From Eucommia ulmoides (lineage: Eukaryota > Streptophyta > Magnoliopsida > Garryales > Eucommiaceae), in NCBI GenBank assembly GCA_016647705.1, contig JAENRU010000484.1, positions 682,001-746,000 of the forward strand: 64,000 bases of DNA, in the 5' to 3' direction. A model generated the notes under the pieces. It searched no databases, was not told where the DNA came from, and saw only the letters and a program-made list of their open reading frames with translations. Numbering within the stretch: position 1 is the first letter of the stretch; each line of letters begins with the position of its first letter. Below, in pieces: positions 25,203-35,779 of the stretch. A program made the translations under genes and the position numbers.

Positions 25203-26435
25203 TTATGAAATTCAAGGTTTAAAATGCTACACCTTTCTTACAGGAAACAAAAAAGGGATTTTTCTCTTTATATTTTTCTATATAGAACTGTAAATTTCCA
25301 GATTTATAACCTTGTGCAAGAAGTTCATTTATGAGGTCGTTGTAATATTGAATTCCGGCCTCGCTCACCCCCCTAATTAAGTTTCCGCCTGCAGTAGGAA
25401 CAAAATAATTTCAGAGTAAAAAGATAAAAACTTAGAATATTTAACTACTTAGATAGTGGTACAAAATTTGAATATCTCATAATTATGCAACGGTGAATCA
25501 GTGAGGTGGCTCCTATATACAATACCTGGTAACACTCTTGGCCACGAGATTGAGAATCTGTAAGCATCTAAACCAGTTTCCTTCAATAGTTTCACGTCCT
25601 CCTGTTACATAATTAAGTTTGATGGTTTAACCAAATTAATTTAGTAAATATCCAAGTTTGCAGTCATTAATTTCACGCTCAAAATGAATTAATTCTTTAT
25701 ATTAATGTTTAAGAATTGTAGGAATTCGATGGGCCTATTTCACTCTCAAAAGACGCCTTGTAAGATCAGATAACACCGGCGATTTGGGATTCAACAACAA
25801 TTATAAATGTGTTTATCTTGTATCGGTGATAAGAATCATCTACAACATCTCCATTGCTTCGATTAAATATTTTCTCTGCAGTTTCATGATCATAAGCATT
25901 ATTACGTAAACCTTTTAGGTAGGAGAGACAGAGAGAGGGAGAAACCGGGATGCTGGTGAGTGAAAGTATCCCATATACTTGGTCCTTTGCCACTTTCATT
26001 CCATGCACCTTCTACCTGAAGGTTTATGATGATGAAATAATTATAGTAAACATGTAGATCAATGTCAACAAAAACACAAAATCTACGTAAAAGAATAATG
26101 TGTTCTTTCATGAAAATGATCAGAGGACAGTTTTCAAGAAGCAAAACCCTAGACTAATTAACCTGGTAAGCAGAGGTTGCTGCCTCAAAGACGAAACCTC
26201 TAGGGGAACTGGTACGGTTGAGAGCATGGGTTCTAAAACTGGGGGAGAGAGGCACGGTGCCGGAGTTTATGGTTGCCCTAGCATAATAACGCGGGGAAGC
26301 TTCACTATTAATGGTCACTATTAAAGCGACCAAGGGCAACATTAACAAGCTTACAAGCAATTTGCGGCTTCTGATTTCCATAACTATTCTTCAACTTTAT
26401 GAAAATGAATGCATGGATGTTGCATATTCTATGTG

Positions 26436-26446
26436 ATTTTTATAGA
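26436..26446 (-). promoter_or_regulatory. TATA-box-like site upstream of the GH1 pseudogene
   Basis: The minus strand reads GTCTATAAAAATCAC, with the TATAAAAA core about 60 bases before the first ATG at 26381. Spacing suits a short 5' leader. Function is inferred from position only. Confidence 0.45.
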
Positions 26447-26649
26447 CAAATTATAATTCCGGGGTTGAATTGGCAAATTATAGAGCAATCGTGAATGGTT
26501 TTAGAATAGTTAAATTTGACTATTTATTTATTTTTAATTTGGGGTTTTTAATATGGGCCCCAAGGCCCAAACATATATTAGACTCATCCCCATGTGCCAA
26601 ATTTAATACAAAACCCAATGTCGTACCCATGAGTTTCCAACATAGAGAG

Positions 26650-27000
26650 AACGCGTGAGTGGGAGTTAAAATGGAAGGTTGTTCTTGAGAGGGAAAGTGT
26701 CGACTTTTTTTATCAAAAAACATTGCAGCCGGCAGGCACAATTCTTCTTCCCATTCCTCTCTCTCGCCGTAGTGAAGCAGCTCATAGCCTCCCCTGTAGC
26801 TGCCCCATCGCTGTTCAACACAGTCGCCGTCGTCGTCATCTTCCACACCATCCCCGTCCTGTGCCATGCCGTCACTGTTAAGCCAACTCTCCATCGCCGT
26901 CCCTTCAAACGTCGTCGCCGTCCCGTGCTCCGATATGCTTTTTCTCTCCCCATCTATTCTCCATTTTAGGAGTTAAGGAATTTAGATTGTGTAGTAAAGA
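26650..27000. other. GC-richer stretch of unknown origin
   Basis: Short CGCCGTCGTCG and CTCTCTC runs make open frames on both strands, none with a recognisable domain. It looks like a decayed 5' end of some gene or element and leads into the repeat domain that follows. Confidence 0.3.
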
Positions 27001-28650
27001 TCATTGTTTGAATTTAGGGTTTGTTCACTGCTGTGCAAAAATTCCGAATTTTGATGTGTGTGTTTATTCCTTTTCATATTTGGTTAGTTGATACTTGATA
27101 TCTTGAAATATTTACTGTTTGGGTTGTTAGGATTTTTTATGTGTAGCAAGAATCACATATATGGAATCGTGTTCTTTGTATTCCCCTTTGTTTTGGTTAG
27201 TGTTTTTGTTCTCTATTTTTGTTCCAATGCGCAAAATTTTGGAATAGTTACTGTGTGGCAATCAATCTTGAGATTTTTATTGTATAGCAAAAATCTTCTA
27301 TTGAAGGTCTTGTTTTTGGATTCACAATTTGTTACGTTCCACTGTTGATGCGGGGTTTTGATTGAATCGTTACTGTGGTGTTAGAATTGATGTTTAGTTA
27401 ATGTGTGTTAAAAAACATATGTTCGATTTATAGAGATTATTACTGTGTAGCAAAAATTATATGTTGTTGTTGTATTCCTGCATTTCGGTTGTTAGGAAAT
27501 GTTGATGTGTAGCAAAAACCCATCTCCCCCATTGCATTGTTGATATTTTGAGTGTTTAGATGGTTAATGTGTAGTAAAAATTATATATTGTTGTTGTGTT
27601 CTTGCATTTCGCTCTAATTTCCATCTCTTTGGTGATGTTTGGTTTGTTAGGAATATTAATCTGTAGAAAAAATTCATCTCTCTCTTTTCATTGTTGATGT
27701 TTTGGTTGTTGAGATGGTTAATATACAGTAAAAACTAACTATTAAGTCGTGTTGTTGAGATATTTTGTGTTCAGCAAAAATCAACAATTGAATTCTTATT
27801 TTGGTGCATTTTTTTTTAAAGATGTGGACAGCCTTGTTTAGGGGCACTTCATTTGATAATAGCGTGTCATTTTGCTTGATTTGAATGAATTGTTCATGAT
27901 TGGGTCCTTGATTGAGTTGTTTTTAATTTTCTTATTGTTCCGTTGCATTGTTGATATTTGAGTATTTGAGATAATTAATGTATAGCAAAAATTCACATTT
28001 GAAATCTGGTTTTGAATTTTCCTCTTTTTCCTGTGCATTGTTGATGTTGACTTGTTTGAGATAATTCCTGTGCATTTTATGGGTTGTTAGAAATGTTTAT
28101 GTATAGCGAAAATCCATCTCCCCCTTGCATTGTTGATATTTTTGGTGTTGAGATGGTTAATGTACAGTAAAAATTATATATTGTTGTTGTGTTCTTGCAT
28201 TTGTTTGTTTGGGAATGTTAATATATAGTAAAAATCTATTTTCTCCTTGCATTGTTGATATTTTTTGTGTTGAGATGGTTAATGTACAGTAAAAATTATA
28301 TATTGTTGTTGTGTTCTTGCATTTGTTTGTTTGGGAACGTTAATGTATTGCAAAAATCCATCTCCTCCCTGCATTGTTGATATTTTTTGTGTTGAGTTGG
28401 TTAATGTGCAGTAAAAATTATATATTGTTGTTGTGTTCTTGCATTTCATTTGTTGGAAATATTAATGTGTAGCAAAAATCTATCTCCTCCTTGCATTGTT
28501 GATATTTTTTGAGTTTAGTTGGTTAATATGCAGTAAAAATTATATATTATTGTTGTGTTTTGGCATTTCGTTTGTTGGAAATGTTAATGTATAGCAAAAA
28601 TTCATCTCCTCCTTGTATTGTTGATATTTTTTGTGTTGAATTGGTTAATA
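27000..28650. repeat. Diverged tandem repeats, about 60 and 121 bp periods
   Basis: A phrase like GTTAATGTGTAGCAAAAAT recurs every 60 bases or so. From about 28120 to 28650 the pattern settles into a clear 121-122 base unit: TTGCATTGTTGATATTTTTT, GTGTTGAGATGGTTAATG, CAGTAAAAATTATATATTGT, then TGTTGTGTTCTTGCATTT. Unit starts fall near 28124, 28246, 28369, 28490 and 28612. Earlier units (27000-28100) are more diverged, so the cleanest copies lie at the right. Frames within it are artefacts. Confidence 0.8.
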
Positions 28651-28891
28651 CGGCCTGGAGAAAAGGAAAATTCAAATAAACCTTACAAAAATAATAAAAG
28701 GTAGCTAAACATACTGTTTTTTGCCAACTAATATAGTATTCTTGACGTATGACCTTCAAATCATAATCACCTACGTGTTTGATATACACATAAGCTTTTA
28801 GCAAATGGTTCATAAATATATAGCAAAGCCTAATGTGATGATTCCAATACCTTGCAATATGTATGTGTCTTGAAGCTACGCTAGCTCCCAA
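28547..28891 (-). CDS. Hypothetical reading frame, 114 codons, unassigned
   Basis: The first half, upstream of about 28650, lies in a non-repetitive island and reads ARYWNHHIRLCYIFMNHLLK and VGDYDLKVIRQEYYISWQKT. The last part runs into the tandem repeats. I recognise no domain. It may be an internal piece of the unidentified element that carries the repeats, or chance. Confidence 0.2.
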   Translation of the reverse strand: MGASVASRHIHIARYWNHHIRLCYIFMNHLLKAYVYIKHVGDYDLKVIRQEYYISWQKTVCLATFYYFCKVYLNFPFLQAVLTNSTQKISTIQGGDEFLLYINISNKRNAKTQQ

Positions 28892-29049
28892 TAAATATCA
28901 GGAATAGTATGTATGTGCCTATTCTAGCTTATAGTTTTATGGTGCACAGGAAATTAATGTGTTGCAGCATTGTAAGGTGGTTTGATTTCGGTAAGTGTCA
29001 GTATGAACATTTGAGTGAATAATAGCAGGAAGCAAGTCTGTATGTTTGA

Positions 29050-29265
29050 TTGAACAAATAATTGGTTGAATATTTACTGTACATTTATAATTGATTGAAT
29101 ATTTACTGTACAGTTATAATTGATTGAATTTTTACTACACAGTTTTCATGAATTGAATATTGATATACAATTATAATCAGTTAAAAATTTGATACACAAC
29201 TTATAATTGGTTAATTATTTTGATGTACAGTTATAATTAGTGGAATATTTTATGTACATGCAACG
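29050..29265. repeat. Short tandem array, about 27 bp unit
   Basis: Units of TATAATTGATTGAATATTTAC plus TGTACAGT recur about seven times. The same unit occurs in inverted orientation at 31110-31380 (AATATTCAACCAATTATAAATG), so the two arrays face each other across about 2 kb. Confidence 0.7.
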
Positions 29266-29332
29266 ATGTTAATTTCTTGTTTTGAATCATCCCCTTCTTC
29301 CTCTACATTGGTAAAGTTTAGAAGTTGAATTT

Positions 29333-29617
29333 TTGTATGGCACTGTAATTGTTACTCAGGTAATAGCGGGTGGATCCGATAACGATCAATTATCACATAA
29401 GCAATCAAGAGGTAAACAGTATAGATGTAATCTACGTAGCTTGTGTGAATTAATGGGAAAAACACGAAGGAGGTTTCGTCCTGCCTATATTGAGATTATG
29501 TCGTCCACTCCGCTTTGGCCTTTCTTTAAGGCATTCGTGGACGGGAATGTTGTGATCTATCAATGCACTAAAAGTGACCAAGACATATTGACATTGCTCA
29601 AGTATTATAGTTGGTAA
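29333..29617 (+). CDS. Hypothetical protein, 94 codons, unassigned, inside the repeat domain
   Basis: The frame contains RGKQYRCNLRSLCELMGKTR and RRFRPAYIEIMSSTPLWPFF, with ordinary codon use rather than repeat-derived sequence. A diverged copy of its upstream flank and first codons occurs at about 30420-30600, with CAAATAATGGAGGGTACATCC matching CAGGTAATAGCGGGTGGATCC. The style is reminiscent of N-terminal regions of plant Ulp1/DUF1985-type transposon proteins, but I cannot confirm it. Probably a piece of a mobile element. Confidence 0.35.
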   Translation: MYGTVIVTQVIAGGSDNDQLSHKQSRGKQYRCNLRSLCELMGKTRRRFRPAYIEIMSSTPLWPFFKAFVDGNVVIYQCTKSDQDILTLLKYYSW

Positions 29618-29799
29618 AATTTGTACTTATCATCTCGGTCCAAGTCCGTTGCAGTGATATTTACTAGTAACCTATAATTTTCTGAATATTGTTTTATTGG
29701 ATTTTTGAAAATGTGTTTTTTGCAGAAGTATGAAAGCGTTTGTGTTTGGCTCGTCTGATCGCTCTTTCCTTCTTGAATTCATGTTCTTGTATTTTTTGG

Positions 29800-30500
29800 T
29801 TCCATCTTGTTAGTGATGTTTTGGTTGTTTAGATATTTAATGTGTAGCAAAAATTACAAATTGGCCGTCTTGGATATTTGAGTTTCCTCTCTCTTTTCAT
29901 TGTTGGTGTTTTTGTTGTTAAGATGACAAATGTGCCATGAAAATCACATATTTAATTCATGTTCTTGAATTTCGTTGAGGGCTCATCTTGTTGGTGATTT
30001 TTGGGTTGTTGGGATTGTTAATGCGCAGTAAAAATTACTGTGTATTTATTGTGGGTTTTGATTATAGCTTTGATTTTTCAACCCTTTTTGTGATGGATGT
30101 TTGAATTGACGAAATAATTACTGTGTAGCAAAAAATCGAGTATTGAAGTCTTGTTTTGAATTTTTCTCTTCTTTCCCTACAAATCAACTTTTGAATTCTT
30201 TGAGATATTTAATGTGTAGTAAAAAATCGAATATTGAAATATTGGTTTGGATTTCCATCTGTCCCTCTTCGTTATTAAAGTTTGAGTTCTTAAGATAGTT
30301 ACTGTGTAGTAGAAGATCTAATATTGGAGCATAGCTTTGAATTTTCAACTTCTTCTTTTTTCGTTATTGATGTTTGAGTTACAGAAATATTTACTGTGTA
30401 GCAAAAATCGAATATTGAAGTCATGTTTTGGATTTTCCTCTTCTTTCCTACATTGTTATCGTTTGAGTTGTTGAATTTTTCTACTGCATCGTTATTGGTT
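29800..30500. repeat. Second block of diverged tandem repeats
   Basis: The motif TTACTGTGTAGCAAAAAT, followed by CGAATATTGAAGTC and a TTCCTCTTC stretch, recurs about every 65-130 bases. It is the same family as the block at 27000-28650 but more diverged. Confidence 0.65.
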
Positions 30501-30847
30501 CTCAAATAATGGAGGGTACATCCAATGATCGGCATGAGCGACGTACGAAATAGGACAACGTTCCAGTATCACATAACAGAAGCACACAACAAAAAGTAAA
30601 AAAACAAACTACTAGCAGACAGCAAAGTCACTGGCAGTTATAAGTACCAATATAGATGCAAGCAAAAGTTAAAGTAAATTTTTTTGATAAATACATGTGA
30701 TTTGTTTGAATTCCATCCTCAGCTAGCATTAAAATCAAGTTGTTAACTTGTTAAAATATTGTGAACAGCATAAGGCCAACATTAGACACCTAAACAATTT
30801 GCTAATATACGTGAAATGTCATTTATTCTAATTTGGTTCTCATCTGA

Positions 30848-31102
30848 TTATTGTGACATTCCTAAAGTAGTAACATTGCTACACATAAATATTTTTATCA
30901 ACAACTCCACATAAAAAATGAAAAAGGAATAATTAGGATGGTTGGGGATTGAATAAGACAACTTGAAATTTCTCATGCGCAACCCCATATACTTATCGCA
31001 CACGTGGTCAAATAGATCCTCAATGGTTAAAGTGCTATCAATATCAAAAATGTGTGTCGTTCCCATGTGTTTAGCCACAAGTATGGTTGTCCAATTTTCC
31101 AT
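30848..31102 (-). pseudogene. Mutator-type transposase N-terminal (PB1-like) fragment
   Basis: The minus frame begins MENWTTILVAKHMGTTHIFD and continues with LTIEDLFDHVCDKYMGL, KLSYSIPNHPNYS and VELLIKIF. The order 'hydrophobic strand, acidic helix, hydrophobic strand KLSY, late D/E...LLIKIF' resembles the PB1-like domain at the N-terminus of plant MuDR-type transposases. No transposase core, SWIM finger or catalytic DDE is visible nearby, so if the assignment is right this is a fragment. It sits between the repeat blocks and an inverted short array. Confidence 0.4.
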
Positions 31103-31109
31103 TTCCTGG

Positions 31110-31380
31110 TCAAAATAGGAAAATATTCAACCAATTATAAATGTACATAAAATATTCAAATAATTATAAATGTACATCAAATATTCAACTGATTGTAAAT
31201 GTACAGTAATATTCAACCACGGAAGGCTGTATAGCAATATTCAACCAATTCAACGGTTGTTCAAACATGGAAATGTGGACAACAAAAAACTCAATCAATT
31301 ATAACTGTACAGTGACATTCACTAAATTATAACTGTACAGCAATATTCAATCCAATATAATTGTACATCAATTTCAGTCT
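31110..31380. repeat. Short tandem array, inverted relative to 29050-29265
   Basis: About nine units of AATATTCAACCAATTATAAA plus TGTACA. The reverse complement matches the array at 29050-29265. Facing arrays of this kind can mark sub-terminal regions of a DNA transposon. Confidence 0.7.
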
Positions 31381-31492
31381 GAACAGAATTATTAATGTTA
31401 TTGTTCCTTGGTCCCTAAAAATTAGGTCTGATTTCCCTTAAACTGCTTGGAATCACAAATCAATGTCAAGGCCTGTGTCTGCAATAGTCTAA

Positions 31493-32571
31493 CGGCTCGT
31501 TTGGTTGGACAGAATGGAATGAGGGTGGAATGGAATAGAAGAATTAATGGAATGAAAAAAGGAATTGAATGGAATTGTCAATAAAATCACTATTCCATTC
31601 TCTTGTTTGGTTGGTATGGAATGAGGAAAGGAATGGAATAGTGAAATATAGTAAAATTCTCATTATACCCTTATGAAATTATTATTTCATTATCTTGTTT
31701 GACTAGCATGAAATGAGTGAAGTAATGTAATGAAATATAATAAAATTCTCATTATACTCTTATTACAAAATTTTATTATATTTCACTATTTCATTCCTTC
31801 CCTCATTTTATTATATTTCATTACTCCATTCAATTTTAAGTTTATATTCTCTAATTTCTGTTTTTGTTCTCAATTTTCAATTTTTATTCTCTAATTTTTG
31901 TTTCTGTTCGCAATTTTCAGTTTCCGTTCTCAATTTTTCGTTCTCTAATTTTCTATTTTTTTTTTCAATTTTCAGTTTATGTTTTTAATTTCTTGTTTTT
32001 GTTCTCAATTTTCTGTTTCTCTTCTTAATTTTCAGTTTTTGTTCTCAATTTTTAATTTCCGTTCTCAATTTTCCGTTTTCTAAATTTCTATTTTTGTTCT
32101 CGATTTTTAATTTATGTTCTCAATTTTCTGTTATCAATTTTTTATTTTTTATTTTCTTAATTTTTGTTTTTTGTTTTCAATTTTCAGTTTCCGTTCTCAA
32201 TTTTATATTCTCTAATTTTATGTTTTTGTTCTCAATTTTCTGTTTTTGTTCTCAAATTTTTTTTCTTATTCTCAATTTTCTGTTCTCTAATTTCTATTTA
32301 TGTTCTCTAATTTTTTTTTTCTTTTATTAATTTTTAATTTTTATTCTCAATTTTCAAGGGTTTAAATACAAGAGCAATTATGTAATTTAGGATGTTGATT
32401 CTATTGGTTGGAATTTCATTTCACCCTATCTCATATGGAATCTCATTCCACCCTATTTCATTCCAATTGAATTACAAAAGTGATTCTATTGGAGAACCAA
32501 ACAATGGAATAGGAATCGAGGGCAGAAAGCGATTTCATTCCGCCTCCGATTCCGTCCAACCAAACATGCCG
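31493..32571. mobile_element. Harbinger-like non-autonomous TIR element, 1.08 kb
   Basis: The ends are inverted: CGGCTCGTTTGGTTGGACAG at the left, and CGGCATGTTTGGTTGGACGG on the minus strand at the right. TAA flanks both sides (31490-31492 and 32572-32574), fitting the three-base TWA duplication of PIF/Harbinger. Sub-terminal GGAATG repeats follow, and the core (about 31840-32360) is made of TTCTCAATTTTC variants. It has no coding capacity; the Phe-rich frame at 32094-32330 is a low-complexity artefact. Confidence 0.7.
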
Positions 32572-32599
32572 TAAGGAGATAAGTCAACGTGCTTACATG

Positions 32600-33323
32600 T
32601 TTCTTCATTTTTGTTTTCTATGGGTAGGACGTAATTTTTACTTTTTTATCAGGTCATGAAGGAAGGAAAAATTACACAAGCTATAAAATACAACGAAATC
32701 CAAATTCTCGGAAGCAAGTTTTTGGAACTTGTGGGTGCACATAAAGAAGCTTTATCAGGCCTTGATTCCTTTGTGGCAGAGACAAACTCTGAAAATATTA
32801 GTGAGGAAGAAGACACTGATTTGGGGTGGAAGAAGGTTGAAAAAAGTGGTCGCCAAGGAACAACAACATCAATAATTCTGTTCGGACTGAAATTGAATGA
32901 AAATGGACTGAAAATCATAAGAATTTCTTCCAATTAATAGTGTCTACAAAACATGGTAAGGGCAGTGGAGATCGTGTGGGTAGAATCATAAAAGCACTAA
33001 AAAAATTGGGAGAAAGAGAGAGAGAGAGTAAGAAATACCTTATCATCTGTTTATGCTCGTCTTCGGCGCTGAAACAATGGAAGAACTTGTTCACCGCTGC
33101 AAAATTGGAAGATTCTTTCCGCGCCGCAGTGGTTGAATCGGAGTTGGTAAATTTAGGTTACCCACTTTGTTTCTTTGCAATTTAGGGCATGAGAAAATAT
33201 GAGTAGAAAGTAGAATCAACACAAATTCTTTCATATTTGCAACTTAGAATGAATGATTTCGGTTGCTATTGCCTTCTTTAGCTTGGTATAGTTTCCAAAA
33301 ATACATGAGAGCTGTGATTTTGC
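32600..33323. other. Non-repetitive stretch with short unassigned frames
   Basis: Plus-strand frames at 32656-32937 and 32940-33185 are open (93 and 81 codons), the first with an acidic ENISEEEDTDLGWKKVEKSG segment. I recognise no domain, and splice sites are not convincing. It could be an exon remnant of the element to the left or of a lost host gene. Confidence 0.25.
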
Positions 33324-34728
33324 TATAGATACGATATTTTGACCGTCCCACAAAAATATAAAAAAATATAATAAGAAAAAATAAAAAATGAAATAAGAAA
33401 GCGGTGTGAAATTGGAAGAAGAAAAATAAATGGGCTAAATTGAAAAATGGACCCCTTTTGGGGTCCAAACCGTGAGAGAGGGAGAGAGAGAGAAAAGAGA
33501 GAGAGAGGGGGGGGGCGTCAGTGGGCCCGCCTGCCCACTAACTGCAGGCGTCAGAGAGAGCAAGAGAGAAGAGAGAGGAAGAGAGAGACTGGGGCGGTGA
33601 TTGGGTGCGTGATTACACGCGCCCGCAACCCTAGAGGCCCATTTTTGTATTTATTTCCAATTTTACCCTTTCCCAGTTTAATTTGGACTGGGTTTGGCGG
33701 CCAAACCTAGTTTTAGGGTTTCCTGAAGTGTTTTTTAATGCACAATCTTCTCCTATAAATAGCTATAAATAGGACCCTTCTCCTCCCACTTTATTCATTC
33801 CAAAATTGAGAGGAGTCACCCTTTTTAGAAAAGTGATTCTCAAAACCCTTTCGGGAAGCTGTCCGCGTGGGAGAAAAGCCCGAGCGTCGAGATTATAGGC
33901 CTAGAATAGGTATGTTTTTTTATTTTTTTCAGTTTATTTAAATATCTCGATAGTTTAAATTCTTGCAAATTTTATTTATTTATTGTCGTTCGATGACTCG
34001 ATGAAAAACGCCAAGACGCGATTCCCCATTCTCAATCTGAACCTTTAAGCATTTAGACGAGGACACCCGCTGTTTTTTATTTATTTTATTTCTGTATTTT
34101 TTTGTTTCGTTTACAAATAAAAAGAAAAAGAAAAAGAAAAGTCGTCTGATGATCCGATGAAAACACCGGGACGGGTTTCCCTTAACCCCGAGTGTGAGGT
34201 GAATGATGTTTTATTATTTATGTTGTTGCATTTGATTTTTTTTTTATTGCATTTTTTTATTTTTGTTTATTTTATTTCTCTTATCAAAAAAAAAAAAGGG
34301 AAAAAAATCAAAAAAGAATAAATAAAAATTAAAAATATTTTATTGGTAGAAATTAATCCTTAGAACCTTAAGTTAAATCCGACGATCCGATAAATCGTGA
34401 GAGAATTTTCCGTGACCTCGTTTTCATTCCCCGACCCGAGTGGAATTTAGAAACGAACGATTTTAAGAAATCTCTTCCCTCGATAAATTTTTCGTGGGAT
34501 TTCGTTTAAGTTTCGAAAAGATTAATTTCACCTAAATTGTTTCCGCGAAACCTCCGTTAATTCTCATATCCATAGAATTTGAGGGAATTTCAAAATCGAG
34601 ACTTCCTTAAATTAATCGGGCAAACTTAAAATAAATTTTTTTGCATCCTTTTAGCATGTTTACTCGTTGTACTATTTGGACGGCATGTTTAGTACATTTT
34701 CACCACTTACACTTTTTATTTATTAAAT

Positions 34729-34759
<31 letters not shown>

Positions 34760-35375
34760 GTCACTTAAAAAAAATGTAGATGTAGTTTTGCATTCATATT
34801 TTTAAATCTCATTTATCTATTTTTAGTTTGCCTATTTAAATTAAAGAAGTCCCTCGGAAACATACATAAAAAATCCCCCAGGGACCATCCTTGTCGAATC
34901 CTTAATATTCAATAAGAGGTTATACCGGGGGAACATTCCCAAAAATCCAAAAACTTGTCTCACCTTATTTGTGGAAAATACCAAAAAATATTTTATAAGA
35001 ATGGAATGATTTCAAAATAAAATAAAATATTCGGACTAAACTAATTGGATTTAATTGGATAAGGTACCGTTTTTGGACGGGCGTCTTGGGGTGCCTAACA
35101 CCTTCCCCGAGCGTAATCGACCCCCGAGCCTTTAAATGAATCTTTGGTTTGACCATGTTTTTTGGAGTCAATTTTCACTTAGGCCTTTTAAATTGTTTTC
35201 TAGAAATTCGGTGACCTAACACACCATTTAAACCCAATGTTAGGCGGTGACTCTTTATTTTTTTAAACGGCCTAAGTATATATTTTAAGAAAATCGGCGC
35301 TTTAAAAACTCCTCTCTCCTTAAGCTACATTTATTATTTATTATTTTTTCCTCTTCAAAAAAATGGGGCGCGTCA
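33324..35375 (+). repeat. 5' LTR of gag-only element copy 2
   Basis: About 2,052 bases from TATAGATACGATATTTTGAC to GGGGCGCGTCA, matching 40224-42259 over nearly the whole length. It includes GA-rich tracts (33470-33590), a promoter-like zone at 33750-33775 and long T/A runs. Confidence 0.85.
33753..33772 (+). promoter_or_regulatory. Duplicated TATA box in the 5' LTR
   Basis: CTATAAATAG occurs twice back to back, at 33753-33762 and 33763-33772. The 3' LTR has it once (40745-40754). It marks the likely LTR promoter; the sequence after it would be the transcribed R/U5 part. Confidence 0.6.
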
Positions 35376-35377
35376 GC

Positions 35378-35396
35378 TGGCGACTCCATTGGGGAT
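35378..35396 (+). other. Primer-binding site of gag-only element copy 2
   Basis: TGGCGACTCCATTGGGGAT lies two bases inside the LTR end. The TGGCGACTC start is common in Tat/Ogre-type plant elements, where from memory it is attributed to an arginine tRNA primer. The same site is present in copy 1. Confidence 0.65.
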
Positions 35397-35779
35397 AATT
35401 AAAGGGTCGAGTCTAACATGTCCAAATAAGTCCAACTATTCCATGTCCGAATGTTATATTTTATTTTGTTATCTTTTCCTTCTATTTTTGTAAATAAGTT
35501 GTGATGTTTGTTCATTTTCTTATTTTATTTTATTTTATCGGGCTCTTGAGTTGTTGTAATCCCTCCGACATGATTATGGTCGTCTTGTATCCATATTATC
35601 CCCACAGGATTCTATGATACAAGAGGTGAGTTTCATACTTGATGGATTGATGATATCTTAGGAAGTCTTAAAAACCAAATGAGTTCGGAGTTTCCAATAC
35701 CGATTAAATTACGAAAGAATTTTCATAAATCATTATCTATTTTGATCGGTCATTATCAGAATTGAAAACTTTGAACTCG

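Noticed and set aside
26520-26969. Overlapping frames on both strands encoding acidic and Val/Pro-rich peptides
   Set aside because: They are driven by GTCGTCGTC-type triplets; no domain, start context or splice partner was recognised.
27088-27348. Hydrophobic plus-strand frame resembling a membrane protein
   Set aside because: It is composed of the diverged 60 bp repeats; hydrophobicity follows from T-rich codons.
27000-31400. Helitron as an explanation for the repeat domain
   Set aside because: No TC start, CTRR end with hairpin, or Rep/helicase motif was found.
32094-32330. Phe-rich frame that looks like a membrane protein
   Set aside because: It reads through the TTCTCAATTTTC mini-repeat of a Harbinger-like element.
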